64,000 bases of DNA from Hyperoodon ampullatus (Eukaryota > Chordata > Mammalia > Artiodactyla > Ziphiidae): positions 35,900,587-35,964,586 of the forward strand of contig OX457058.1 in NCBI GenBank assembly GCA_949752795.1, given 5' to 3'. Within the stretch, counting starts at the first letter, position 1, and every line of letters starts with the position of its first letter. The position numbers and the translations under genes were made by a program. This document shows positions 24,521-36,149 of the stretch, one piece after another. The notes beneath the pieces are model-generated. The model ran no database searches, was not told the DNA's origin, and saw only the letters and a list, made by a program, of their open reading frames with translations.

Positions 24521-25443
24521 TCTTCTGTATTCCTGCCCTTTCAATTGCTCCTTCCTCTTAAATATGCAGAAGAATTCCACGTGAGCAAGTATTTTCTTTT
24601 ATGGTGTTGTACTTGGATGATTAGCAAGACGTGGTGCCGGGGCTGCAGTAGCACAGCTGGGGGATGCAGATGTCAGGCTTCCCCACGTGGATTGATTAGG
24701 AGGGCTGGTATTCACAGGCACACACATTCCCCCACAGGCTGGCCCCTCTCGACAACAGATGCAGGAAATTACAGTGAGAATATTCCTTTTGTTTCTACAG
24801 CTGTCACCCTGCGGCTGGAAGGGTGTTGATTTAGGATTGAGTGGGTGGGTGAACTTGGTCACTGTTGAGGGAAGACAAACGGCCTAGTGATCCACACCCC
24901 AGAGGCTCTTGCCCAGCTCCTGGGACCTAGAAGGGAAACTTCAGGGGGCTAGGAATGCTGGGCTGTGTCCGTTCTGGAAGGCTGGATTCTAGAAACAGCT
25001 GCATTGAGGTAGCAGGAAGAGCATGCCCTTGGCTTTTATTGATTCAGAGAAATAGTCATGAAAAAGTTTCTGCATTTATCTACATCCACAATTGATGGTT
25101 AATGCCAGTATTCACGGTGTTATTCAGTATTCCTTGCATGAGGCTCAAATACATAGTAATTTGCTTTTCTAGGAAAAAGGTTCTCTCTTAAGAAAGAGCT
25201 TCCTTTCCAATAATGAGCCTTCTATAGCCAGGATGGGTTCAAAGACAGCTTTACCTAAAACCACTCCATCGAGAGACCGGAACACTTAAAATTCACTTTT
25301 CCTTTTGATTTTATTTTTTGTTTCCGCTTGGGTGTCCTTTTATGTCATCTCTTTGACATTGTGAAGTTTAAAAATTTTTAATTTTTCCTATTTTGATTTA
25401 ATTTTATACCTCTAATAACTGCTTATTAAATCTATAGTATTTT

Positions 25444-25665
25444 TTTTTTCTTTTTTCTTTTTTTTTTTTTTTTTGCGGTACGCGGGCCTCTCACCGTTGT
25501 GGCCTCTCCCTTTGCAGAGCACAGGCTCTGGACGCGCAGGCTCTGCAGCCATGGCTCACGGGCCCAGCTGCTCCGCAGCATGTGGGATCTTCCCGGACCG
25601 GGGCACGAACCCATGTCCCCTGCACCGGCAGGCGGACTCTCAACCACTGCGCCACCAGGGAAGCC
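25444..25665 (-). mobile_element. CHR SINE, full-length type
   Basis: T-run, gcggtacgcgggcctctcac, gcagagcacaggctctggac, head gcgccaccagggaagccc. Perfect TSD ctatagtatttt at 25432-25443 and 25666-25677. Confidence 0.97.
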
Positions 25666-26370
25666 CTATAGTATTTTATGAATGATGGGATTATTTTTAC
25701 ATCCTGCTGGCTTCCCCGCCCCGCCGCCATTTTGTCTTATTTTGGACCACCTAAAAGGATTTTTGAGCCAGTTTGCCTGAAGACCCTTTCTTCAAAAATA
25801 ATTATATTTTAAAAAATTATATTTTGTAATAAGTCTATGATTTATTTTGTGTTACTCTGTGAAGTAGATACCTTAAAATATGAAATGCAGTGAAATCCAT
25901 TACAATTTTTATCCATCTGCCTTATTAATGCTTATTGTCAAGATCTAATTAATTCCTCACTCAACAGAAAGAAACATAGATACTGTGCTAATTCGGTTAA
26001 TAATCGCATGAAGAATTTACAGGCATGTGAGTGAAAAAGCAACAACAATACAGAGGCAAGAATAACAAAAGAGATAGATTTGATGAACATTACATAAAAC
26101 CCAAAGATTTATAAGTTGGAAACATAAAACTTTAAGGCTTGGTCAGTTATAAATGAATGCATCATTCATAAAATGCTGCAAATCTGAGAAGTATTTAGTA
26201 GAAATATAATATGAAGTCACAAATGGTTTGCAAAATCCTAAAACTGTTGCGTAATCCTCCCTGCTCCCCAGTGAATTTGTTGCAAAATCTTAAAAATGCC
26301 AACAGGATGTCAGAAAAAGAATAGGACACTTGACGGAAATGCAAAAACACCGCACCGAGAGTTGCCTTTT

Positions 26371-27397
26371 TTTTTTTTTTTTAACATCTTTATTGGAGTA
26401 TAATTGCTTTACAATGGTGTGTTAGTTTCTGCTTTATAACAAAGTGAATCAGTTATACATATACATATGTTCCCATATCTCTTCCCTCTTGCGTCTCCCT
26501 CCCTCCCACCCTCCCTATCCCACCCCTCTAGGTGGTCACAAACCACCAAGCTGATCTCCCGGTGCTATGCAGCTGCTTCCCACTAGCTATCTATTTTACA
26601 TTTGGTAGTGTGTATATGTCCATGCCACTCTCTCACTTCATCCCAGCTTACCCTTCCCCCTCCCCATATCCTCAAGTCCATTCTCTAGTAGGTCTGTGTC
26701 TTTATTCCCGTCTTACCCCTAGGTTCTTCATGACCTTTTTTTTTTTTCTTAGATTCCATATATATGTGTTAGCATACGGTATTTATTTTTCTCTTTCTGA
26801 CTTACTTCACTCTGTATGACAGACTCTAGGTATCCACCTGACTACAAATAACTCAATTTCGTTTCTTTTTATGGCTGAGTAATATTCCATTGTATATATG
26901 TGCCACATCTTCTTTATCCATTCATCTGTCAGTAGACACTTAGGTTGCTTCCATGTCCTGGCTATTGTAAATAGAGCTGCAATGAACATTTTGGTACATG
27001 ACTCTTTTTGAATTATGGTAAAAGGAATCCAAATCGGAAAAGAAGAAGTAAAGCTGTCACTGTTTGCAGATGACATGATACTATAGAGAGAGAATCCTAA
27101 AGATGCTACCAGAAAACTACTAGAGCTAATCAATGGATTTGGTAAAGTAGCAGGATACAAAATTAATGCACAGAAATCTCTGGCATTCCTATACACTAAT
27201 GATGAAAAATCTGAAAGTGAAATTAAGAAAACACTCCCATTTACCATTGCAACAAAAAGAATTAAATATCTAGGAATAAACTTACCTAAGGAGACAAAAG
27301 ACCTGTATGCAGAAAATTATAAGACACTGATGAAAGAAATTAAAGAAATTAAAGATGATACAAATAGATGGAGAGATATACCATGTTCTTGGATTGG
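26371..27397 (-). mobile_element. L1 3' end with 5' inversion (twin priming)
   Basis: From 26371 to about 27015 the L1 is antisense (ttaacatctttattggagta through 3' UTR to ORF2 end). From about 27025 to 27397 the sequence is L1 ORF2 on the + strand (cagatgacatgatactatag, gaaatctctggcattcctat, acaaatagatggagagatat). One TSD, gagttgcctttt, at 26359-26370 and 27398-27409, encloses both, so they arose in one event. It lies 223 bp upstream of HOMER2 exon 2. Confidence 0.93.
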
Positions 27398-27632
27398 GAG
27401 TTGCCTTTTAAGCAAATTTCTCATTAGGCCAATTGCCCCGCAGCCTCAGGGTGTTGCGTTTCAGTAACTACTCCGCTGGTGTCTTTTTTTCTCCTCTCTT
27501 CCCTTTTCTTATTTTAATTGTTCTCATGCGTATGTATCTTTCTCCATAAATGATTAAAACCTTAGATGGCTTAGAAATCATAAATTGTACATAAAGTTCC
27601 ATCAACTCATTCGCCCATCTTTCCTCTTGCAG

Positions 27633-27789
27633 AGAACAGCCCATCTTCACCACCCGAGCCCACGTTTTCCAGATCGACCCCAGCACCAAGAAGAACTGGG
27701 TGCCTGCGAGCAAGCAGGCCGTCACAGTCTCCTACTTCTACGATGTCACAAGGAACAGCTATCGGATCATCAGTGTGGATGGAGCCAAG
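27633..27789 (+). CDS. HOMER2: HOMER2 exon 2: first half of EVH1 domain
   Basis: This exon is 157 nt: one nucleotide completing Gly2 (exon 1 ends ATGGG in the family) and 52 codons for residues 3-54. It starts [16 protein letters not shown] and ends RIISVDGAK, the first strands of the EVH1 beta-sandwich. Phe14 and Trp24 are present; Trp24 is the conserved aromatic that packs on proline-rich ligands. The acceptor is a good pyrimidine tract ending cttgcag (to 27632) and the donor is AAG|gtacca. The exon ends in phase 0. Compared with my recollection of the human protein, residue 19 is Ser rather than Asn and residue 25 is Val rather than Met; both are conservative. No stop or frameshift is seen, so it looks functional. 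Confidence 0.97.
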
Positions 27790-28710
27790 GTACCATCTCG
27801 CCAGCTCACTTGAAGTCACTTATTTTCATCAAAAGCAATACGATACATTTGAAAAGTGGAGGGAAAATGGTACACCCCAAAACCTGCCACCTTAACAGAG
27901 GTGTTATTGTTATCATGTCTTTATAATCACAGATCCCGCTTTTTTTCTTTTTTCACTTAAAATTATGGCCAATTAAAAACAAATTTCCCTGTTAGCATCC
28001 TGTCTTCATAACTAGCATTTTAATGCTATTTTAATAATTCCACCAAGGGCCTATAATGTCCTTAATCTCTCCCCTTATGGTTAGATACTGAAGTGGCTTC
28101 CAATTTTTTACTATTATAGATAATGAGCATCTTCATGAAACAGATAACCTCATTTGGTCATCATGCCTATTGCTTTTTGGATATTTCCTTAGGATAGATT
28201 CATGGAAGTAATGTTATAGGTCAAGATTTTAATGATTTATGGCTCTTGATGGTTATTACCGAATGGCTTTCCAAAGAGTTCTGTCTTCCAGCATGTATGA
28301 GAATGCTAGTTTATTGCACCCCCGACAGCATTGGGTATTGTCACTAGTCTGGTTTTGGTGTTATTAGGCATGGGAGTTGAATTTTATTAAATGGTTTTGG
28401 AGTATTTCTTGAGATAATTCTTTTCCTGTTGTTTTCATTATTCTGCTGTCTTCCTCAATATTTTTGCCACATTATGATGGGAGCAGAATAAAGAAGGATT
28501 ATCAGTAGACGTATCACCAAGTTTACAAAAGAAAAAAAAAGTAGACTTGATGCTTTATAGTTTCTTTTCTGTCTTTAATCTGTGTTCATCCTGATGGACT
28601 TTTTACATGGATAATCTGCTGTCACCTGAAATTCAGTGTATCTGAAGCTGAATTCCCCTATTTGCCCTCTAAACCACCTCTCCATTTTCACTTCCCAGTC
28701 ACTTGTTGCT

Positions 28711-28787
28711 GGAAGGAAAGAAGGAACGGAGGGAGGGAGGGAAGGAGGAAGGGAGGAAGGAAGGAAGGAAGGAAAGAAGGAAGGAAA
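28711..28787. repeat. (GGAA)n / (GGGA)n microsatellite
   Basis: Purine-only tract ggaaggaaagaaggaacgga to aaagaaggaaggaaatgg, with an uninterrupted core of about four GGAA units plus imperfect units. GGAA repeats can bind ETS factors; no evidence of use here. Confidence 0.9.
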
Positions 28788-29403
28788 TGGAAAAGCACAG
28801 TCATTCCCTTTTTAGTTGGTAAAATGAACCTGCCTTTGAAGTGTCTCACGTTTATACCTAATGCTTTGTTTCAAGGCCATAACTCTTGTCCTGGTTCAGT
28901 CTTGCTCAGACTATTGCAGCAGCCTTCTGACTGGCCTCCTCTCGCCTGCAATCTGCCTCTAGGTCAGCATTCCTGGGGAGTTGGGTCAGGGCTGGGTAGT
29001 AGAATAGGGCCTGGCTGTGGGCTTCTCCCTCCACAACCCCACAACCACAGAGCAGGAGGCACGGGAAGCCTCCACTGACCAGGGTTCTGATGAGCGCTCA
29101 GGAAGTGTAGAAGTGCCTGGCGCATAGTAGGTGGGCACCTTGTGTTTGAAGATTGACTATCTGAAAGATGCCTTTGTTATTTCTTTTCTTCTGGGAGACA
29201 TGGTGATACAGCGGTTGTATTACCACTTTCCTTCTCTGTGCTTTTGAGCTGGAATCTTCTCAACTCTTGCCAGGATGTTCTGCTAGCAGTGGTGAATCAA
29301 GCTGACTTGCTTTCTTTTATCTGTAGATTCTGTCAGTTCATCTGCCATCCTTTGAGATGGGTTTGCACTTTTGTCAGTTGAGTTATCCCAGGACAGAGTG
29401 GGC

Positions 29404-29459
29404 TTAAATACAGATAAAGTGCATTTTATCTGTATTTAAATACAGATAAAATGCACTTT
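29404..29459. repeat. Overlapping perfect palindromes
   Basis: Positions 29416-29459 form a perfect 44-bp palindrome with no spacer, centred on ATTT|AAAT at 29437/29438 (22-bp arms). An overlapping hairpin uses 29404-29418 and 29425-29439 (15-bp arms, 6-nt loop gtgcat). The unit taaatacagataaa therefore appears in both direct and inverted order. It is not part of any repeat I recognise. Confidence 0.95.
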
Positions 29460-31934
29460 CTTAGAGAAAGCGCTTTAGTCCTATTAGCTGGGCTTTGAGT
29501 AACTTGTCAATGTGTCAGCCACTGCGTTGTACCGGTCTGCAGCTCCTGAAGGCTGTGACAGTGGTGGGGTCCGAGCCAAACGAGCCAGCTCTGAGAAATC
29601 AGGTGGGTGGAGGAGGGTGGGCTATCCCCCGGCTGAAGAATAGAGCTAGTTCCGGCTCAGTGCGGGGGGTCCATCAAGTTATGGAGTCACTTAAAAAGTG
29701 GGAATTGGGAACCCAGGCTGTGGGGTGCCACTGGAATCCAGCAATGGAGCCCACGGCCCTCTGGCCACGCCTCCTAAGCGCCACACCACCTGGCATTCCA
29801 GGAGCCCACCCAGAGTTCCTGCCTTACTAGTGGGGCACAGGCTCTGTGATGGGGCCTTGTTCTGTGAAAGGGAGTGTCCTGTGACAGAGCATAAGGCCCA
29901 GGGGAGTGGGTAGGGACCATCCGTAGTTGTTTAGTACCTGTGCCTGGCACTTGGGGCCGCGGGTGGGTGGCAACCTGCTCTGAGAACTGGAGCACAGAAT
30001 ACCAGACAGTGGTCCCCAGGCCTCCTCAGCTCAGCTGGACCTTGCCTGGAGCTGCTCAGCAACAATGTGCAAAACCAGCAGACCAGGTCTAGGTCAGATC
30101 CCGTTCCTCCAGCTGCTCCACAGGTCAGGTGAGACATGGAGGAGGACCTCCGGCTGGTGGTTTCCCCGGAGTGGTAGCAGCTCTTGACACTGCCCGGTCT
30201 TCTGCACCTTCCTCCTGCCCACCCATGGCTGCGTTCCTGATCCCCCCAGCCCCAGCTCCTGCCCTGCCCCAATAATCCAGATGGGTCTCCTTCCTCCCTA
30301 GGGGCTGGAGTAGGGTGCAGTATGCTGACCTGATGCCAGTGCCGCGCTGTTCCAGGGCTCTTGTCCGCTGCCCCTCTGCATCCCACCCCTGCCTCTGGCT
30401 CCTCATCCTTGTGCTCCACCACGTTGGGACAACCCCACTCTGTTTTAGGCCTTTGATTCCAAATGTTATCAGAACTAAGATGACAGATGGTCAGATGCTT
30501 TTAGCCTTTGGGGTGGTGTCTTGGCCCATGGGCTACACCTCTGACCTTGGGCCCCCGGTCCTGCCTCTCTCTCCTGGCCTGGCCATGTCACGTCTTCTGC
30601 TTGGTGCTTCTGGGCCAGCTGTCCCTCCCAAGGCGGGAGGCTGCTGCAACCTGGAAGGGGAAGCCTGCTCTGCCCCTCCCGTATGAAGGAGTCGATGTGC
30701 TTCAGGAACAGGTTGCTGGTGTGGAAGGGACTTGGAGGTGGTTGTGAGCAAAGACCACAGTGGACTCAGCCGCTGAGTCAACCGCGGGCAGCCCACAGAG
30801 CATGGGCCCCCCGTGAAGTGAGGAGGTGCAGCCAGCTGCTTTAGCAGCTGTCGTTCCGCACCAGGCATAGCAAGCTCCTCTGCCCTGTCCGAGCGTTGGT
30901 CGTGCTCTACTTGGGGAAGGATGTGGGGAAGCCCTCTCCTTCCCATGAGAGCCTTTGGTGCTGTTCATCGCAGGAAAAATCTGTGCGCAGACCTTTTCTT
31001 CCTTCTTCCAAGGAAGGTATTTCATGTGTCAGTCGCAGCTGCTGCTGAAGACATACGTGGGTGGGAGTACCGTGGTGCGTAGCTCCAGCATTGCCTGGGG
31101 GTTCTGTGGATCCATGTCTGTGCGTGGGGGGCTACCAGGAGACTGTGCTCTTTGAGGAACGGGCCTGGCTCATCTTTGGAGTCTCAGCATCAAGCTAGAG
31201 TGGGCCACGCCATAGACATGGGTCGGTGACGAGGTCAGGCCTGGCCACATCCTCTCCAGGCCTGCAGGAGGTGTGCCGTGTCCACAGCGGGACAGTGGGC
31301 AAGAGTAGGATCACCGCCAAGAGGGAACCAGGACCAAAACCTCAGAATGTCACCCAGGGTCAGCCCTGTGCATGGACAGATGGGAGCCACATGAGGGCAC
31401 ATCCCGTCTCCCAGCTTCCCAGAGCGCTGATGTGAGCCATCACATCACCGACATCCGCAACCAACAGCCGTGTGACTGATGGTGAGTTTTTGTGCGGAAC
31501 AGCCAACTCCGTTATAAAGGGACTCCATTTCCAGAGGATTTGTTAATTGAGCCGTCGCAGCAGTTGATTTCATTGTGCTGTTGGCACTCTTTACAGACTG
31601 AGTTAATCATTGCCATCCTTATGAGGAATTGCCTGCACCTGTGGACAAGACCTGCCTGGAGCAGGTGTTTCTCCCGGGTGCTCTGGATGGCTCCCCTGCC
31701 CTGGGTTCTCAGTTATTTATAGGATCACAGAAGCCTATATTGGAAGAGACCTTAGAGGTCATCCATTCTACAAATATTTAGCAGCACCCGCTGTGTTCTG
31801 CCTAATCACAACGGTTTGGAGGATATAAGCCTCTGAAACTCTGACTTGTTTGGTGTTTTGTCTGGGAATGTGAATTGCTTTCAAGAACACAGTCAGGGTC
31901 CCCTCCTCCACCCATCAGTATAGTTTTCTCTTTT

Positions 31935-32430
31935 TTTTTTTTTTTTTTGGTCATTGTTTTGTTTCTGTTTTTTGTTTTTGTTTTTTGATGTGGACCTTTT
32001 TTTTTTTAACATCTTTATTGGAGTATAATTGCTTTACAATGTTGTGTTAGTCTCTGCTGTATAACAAAGTGAATCAGCTATACATATACATATATCCACA
32101 TATATCCTCCCTCTTGCGTCTCCCTCCCACCCTCCCTATCCCACCCCTCTGGGTGGTCACAAAGCACCGAGCTGGTCTCCCGGTGTTATGTGGCTGCTTC
32201 CCACTAGCTATCTATTTTACATTTGTTTGGTGGTGTGTAAATGTCATGCCACTCTCTCACTTCATTGATGTGGACCATTTTTAAAGTCTTTATTGAATTT
32301 GTTATAATATCGCTTCTCTTTTATGTTTTGGTTTCTTGGCCATGAGGCATGTGGGATCTTAGCTCCCCAACCAGGGATAAAACCCTGCATTGGAAGGCGA
32401 AGTCCTAACCACTGGACCTCCAGCGAAGTC
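31935..32430 (-). mobile_element. CHR SINE with extended tail, split by L1
   Basis: Antisense SINE: T-rich tail from 31935 with gatgtggacc; after the L1 (31997-32264) it resumes with gaccatttttaaagtcttta, ttgaatttgttataatatcg, ttggccatgaggcatgtggg and head ggacctccagcgaagtcc. Its tail matches that of the SINE at 1263-1467. Confidence 0.85.
31997..32264 (-). mobile_element. L1 3' end, 5' truncated, inside a SINE
   Basis: Antisense: ttaacatctttattggagta, tgcgtctccctcccaccctc, ctagctatctattttacatt. Perfect TSD ttgatgtggacc at 31985-31996 and 32265-32276, derived from the SINE tail. Confidence 0.95.
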
Positions 32431-33489
32431 CTTAGTTTCCCCTTTTGGATAAATACAGAGCACCTTCTGTTAAGGGAGCAGACATATGGAAGGTTCTCAG
32501 CACACAGTAGGATTTTCAATGAATGTTGGTTTCTCTTCTTCCCTGACTATGGTTTAAAAAAAAAGAACAAAAGCATCGATTAATATCTTTTCTGGAAGCA
32601 GGCAACAAGTCTTTTAATTGCTGTAACTCATCCCCAGCCTCTTCTGTGTTCTGACTTCCATCTCCGTAGATTTGGGGACTTGCCCTGAATAGGAACCAGG
32701 GGGCCTGCCTCCAGCTTCCTCTGAAGCCGGAGCTGCACTAGGGACTGGAGGAGCTTAGCTTTTTGCTTCTTCCAGGTACCTCTTGGTTGCATGTGCTCTG
32801 TGCGTTGTCTGAGAAGTGGGTTCCAGTGATCTGCAGGAACTGAGTCTTTTACTGGGGAGTCTCTTTTTTTTTTTTTTCTCCATGAACGTTTCAGAGAGAA
32901 TTCACAAAAAAGAGGAAGGGGGTGGGCATAGGGGTCGGGAGCCCATATTAAAGGTTGTGCTTTAAAGCAGCCCCTTCATCCTTCTGGGCTTCACTTTCTA
33001 AGGGTGCTCCCCTGCCCCGCCCACCCCCACCCCCCACTGGCCTTCCCAAGTCCCCAGGGAGGCACCAGTTCTGGTCCTGCTGAGTCCGTCTGCTTCATCG
33101 AACATCCACGCATGCCCTTTCTCTCCACACCCAAGGCCTTATTCTTCCTTGTTGCCTCCTGACTGTCCCGGCTGCCTTCTGCATGCCTTCACTCCTCAGG
33201 CCCTGCCTTGGTGCTTCTAAAGTCATTTTCTACCCAGGCCTCTTCCCTTGAAACTCTGTCCCCTCTTGCTGGGTGACATCCTCCACTCCTGTGACCCCAG
33301 AGTCTGCTGAGCCTCCCCCCCGCTTACCTGAGGCCAGAACCCACAGGTCCAGCCACTTCCTCTGCCCCCAACACAGTTTTCCGGTGTCCCCATGCACAGG
33401 GCACCGCCTTCCCTTTTCACAAGCTTCTGCTCACACGGGAGATTCGTCTCCCTGACAGCTTTGTTATAGCTTTGCATGTGCTTTATTTT
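32431..33489. other. Intron 2 sequence, nothing recognised
   Basis: Mixed intronic sequence; C-rich around 33010-33040. No gene, RNA or repeat that I can name. The same holds for 34646-35549 between the inverted repeat arms and for 35741-36149. Confidence 0.55.
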
Positions 33490-34450
33490 TAACTGTTTAT
33501 CTGTGCCATTTAATGTCTGATAACAAAGCAAATACTCATGTACCCAACACCCAATTGAGGAAGTCTGTCCTTGACTAGTCCTTCAGAAGTCTCTTTCTGG
33601 ACCTCTCCCTAATATAGGCACCTGCCGTCCGCCCTGCAAGAGGTTACTACTTTCTTGAAATTCGTATTAAACATTCCCTTGCCTTTCTTTATAGTTTTGC
33701 CACCTGTGTATATATCCCTAAGCCAGAGGTTGGCAAACTTTTTCTCTAAAGGGCCTGATAGTAATTTTCTTATGAGCTGTACAATCTCTTTCACAGCTCT
33801 TCAACTTTTCTTTTGTATCAATAGCAAGGAAATGGCCAGAGGCCAATATGTACATGAATGGGTGAAGCTGTGTACCAATAAAACTTTATTTACAAAAACA
33901 GGCTGGATTTGGCCTGAGGGCTATAATTGTTGACCCTTGCCCTAAATATATTATTTAGTTATGCCTGTTTTTGATTTTTACATAAATAGAATCATACCGG
34001 AGACCTATACTGTATGCCTTCTTTTGTGACTTTTTTTTTTACTTAAGTTTTTGTTATCATCCATGCTGATACCTATAGCTTTGATTAATTTTCACTGCTA
34101 GGTAGTATTTCGTTGTATGAATATACCATAATTTATCCATTCTGCTGGTGGTGGACATTTATGTTTGCAAACACTGCTACTGTGAACATCCTTGTGCGTT
34201 TCTCCTGGTGTACCTATGCAAAGGTTTCTCTCAGATATATACTTAGGAGTGGAATTGCTGGGTGGTAGGGAATGTGCATTTCAAACTTTATCAGAGAAAG
34301 CCACATTAGTTTTCAAAGTGATTTTGCCAATCTATGAGAGCACCCATTGCCCCACATCCTCACCCCCACCCTTGGTATCATCAGACATATTTTGAATTTG
34401 GTGAGTATATAGTAGTAATGGTAATGCAGTTTCCACATTCCTAGTGACAT
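33490..34450 (-). mobile_element. Old L1 3' half split by a hAT-like element
   Basis: Antisense old L1: tactcatgtacccaacaccc, ctcatttttacataaatag-type text near 33980, tagtatttcgttgtatgaat, ggtggacatttatgtttgca, ggagtggaattgctgggtgg, gccccacatcctcaccccca. Confidence 0.78.
33724..33939. mobile_element. hAT-like nonautonomous DNA transposon
   Basis: Ends cagaggttggcaaacttt and ttgttgacccttg are imperfect inverted repeats of the type caggggttggcaaac. Inside are gggcctgatagtaattttct and aataaaactttatttacaaa, text of a common old hAT-type element. The subfamily is not assigned. Confidence 0.65.
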
Positions 34451-34454
34451 TGAG

Positions 34455-34645
34455 CTTGTAGCTTATGTCTGTCAAACTCAACCTACCTCATTCTCTCCAG
34501 TCTCACAAGAGAGGGGTCCATTCACCTGCCCAGAACTAAGCCTCCCTCAGGTCCCATCTCCTCACCCCCACCCCCAGAATATCCCTCACATTCACACAGC
34601 TGCACTGGGCACTCAACCGTAGCAGACCCAGAATAGACAAAAGGT
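34455..34645 (-). repeat. Arm 1 of ~190-bp inverted repeat
   Basis: The reverse complement of this block matches 35550-35740 with small indels. Shared runs on the arm-2 strand include gcttagttctgggcaggtga, gaatggaccc, ctcttgtgagactggaga and ctgggggtgg. Identity is roughly 80-85% by eye. The arms are about 0.9 kb apart. No family recognised. Confidence 0.85.
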
Positions 34646-35549
34646 CATATGTGTCCACTTCCTTTCATTTCTTCATGCATGCTTGAGGAGGGTGAAAGTC
34701 AGAAATGAGTCAGAGCCTCAAAGAGAAACAGGCAATAAGGTGGATTTCAGGTGCAAGCGCAGTTAGCCAGCAACGATTTGGGAACCCAAGAGGAACATGC
34801 ACAGAAGGAATGTGTCCTTAGAAGCTTCGATCTGCCCAACTTCTCAGGAGGACTTGGTGTTGGTGGGCTGAGCCAGGGGTAGCACAGGATGGAGTTTCCA
34901 TGTTAGTGGGAAATGAAAGAAGAGGGTCCTGTGATTGACCACTTTTTAATGGCTTGATTGTCCCAGCTGTGCGTCTTGCTGCTTTTGAGGTCAGTGCACT
35001 GGATTTCCTGGGAGAATGGCCAGCCAGTTGCCTCACTAATTATAGAGATGAGTTTACTGTTATGACCTTGAGATTGTTCAGACCAGCTACCTCTGGTGAG
35101 TCATGGCAGTGTAAAGGACATTGTAGAAGTAAATGATGGCTTTCCTTCCCTTCTTCTCTCTCCTCCCCTTACTTCCTCCCTTCTGGATCTTGGAAGTTCC
35201 AGAAGTCCCAGAGCCTTTGGTGAATCATTAGGAGACAGCCAGGGCATTGCAAAGTCTGCAGAGAAGCAGCCTGACGGATTGCAAGAGCAGCACGGTGAAG
35301 GGAGGAGGCTTTCCTTTTTCGCCCTCCTGGCTGACCTCCAGCTTGTGGGATCTTATAGGTTGTGTTTGGTAAATGCCTGGGCACCTTGATGCCAGTGACA
35401 GAATGAAAGGTAGCCGTGCTGAACTGGGATCAAAGCAATCCCCCAGTAGAGCAGACATGTCAGTAGGGAATGAAGAGGACAGAGGCACTCCCACTGCAAA
35501 GTTTTGATGAAGACGTCCTGCAAGACTGGGAGTTTGTGTTCCAGGAGTG

Positions 35550-35740
35550 AGCAGACCTTTCGTCTACACTGGGTCTGTGGTGGTGAGCACCTAGTGCATT
35601 TGTATGGGTAGGAGGGACATCCTGGGGGTGGAAGTGAGGAGGTGGGACCTAGGGGACTGAGGCTTAGTTCTGGGCAGGTGAATGGACCCTTCTCTTGTGA
35701 GACTGGAGAAAATGAAGTAGGGTGGGTTTGATGGACTAAA
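35550..35740 (+). repeat. Arm 2 of ~190-bp inverted repeat
   Basis: Pairs with 34455-34645. It contains gacctttcgtctacactggg, tctgtggtggtgagcacct, gtgaggaggtgggacct and gcttagttctgggcaggtga. The two arms may be two copies of an uncatalogued repeat in opposite orientation, or one inverted duplication. Confidence 0.85.
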
Positions 35741-36149
35741 TTATAGGCTGGGAGTTCTAATACACCTCTGTACCCTCCACTCCCTGCCAACACACACACA
35801 ATACAGGAGGGGAGGAAAGAGATGGGCAGTTAGTGAGAGGTCTGGAATCACTGCTTAGAGTGAGCACTGTGGGATCTGAGCGCTTGAGGAATATCTGCAG
35901 CTAATCTTAGCTACCCATTTGAAGTCATACTAATCAACTGTATTGGCATGTTGAAGTTCAATTTTGCTTCTTGTTGTAAACAGCAACCTTATGAGAGGTT
36001 GCATGCTTCCCATAAACATTATAGAAAAATGTCACTTGAGACACATAGTAAATTGCATCTCCATAATTCAGCACTTCTGCTTTTGAGTAAGGTATATAGA
36101 TGCAGCAGGCCAGTGTTCCTTCTGATGGCAACTAGAAAAAGCTGGATAA

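Larger units (their letters stand above)
23143..27632. other. Intron 1 end: unique sequence plus SINE and L1
   Basis: 23143-24084 is GC-rich with coincidental ORFs. 24521-25431 and 25678-26358 are AT-rich and unremarkable. The last 223 bases before exon 2 contain the T-rich tract leading to its acceptor. Confidence 0.55.
27790..31934. other. Intron 2, first 4 kb: few repeats
   Basis: This is the least repeat-dense stretch of the window. Apart from the GGAA tract, the palindrome and a possible old LINE relic near 28050-28330, it appears unique. 29900-31400 is GC-rich with ORFs on both strands that I consider chance. No exon signature was recognised. Confidence 0.55.

Noticed and set aside
25690..25800. 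GC-rich gccgccattttg near 25715 as a translation-start or CpG-island remnant
   Set aside because: Only a short GC-rich run directly beside a SINE; no ORF, TSD or gene match supports it.
1..27632. HOMER2 exon 1 or an alternative promoter in the window
   Set aside because: No GC-rich block with ATGGG followed by a donor was found. Absence by eye is not proof.
29931..31025. Cluster of overlapping ORFs on both strands in a GC-rich stretch
   Set aside because: GC-rich sequence lacks stop codons by composition. No conserved motif, splice pattern or CpG-island character was seen.
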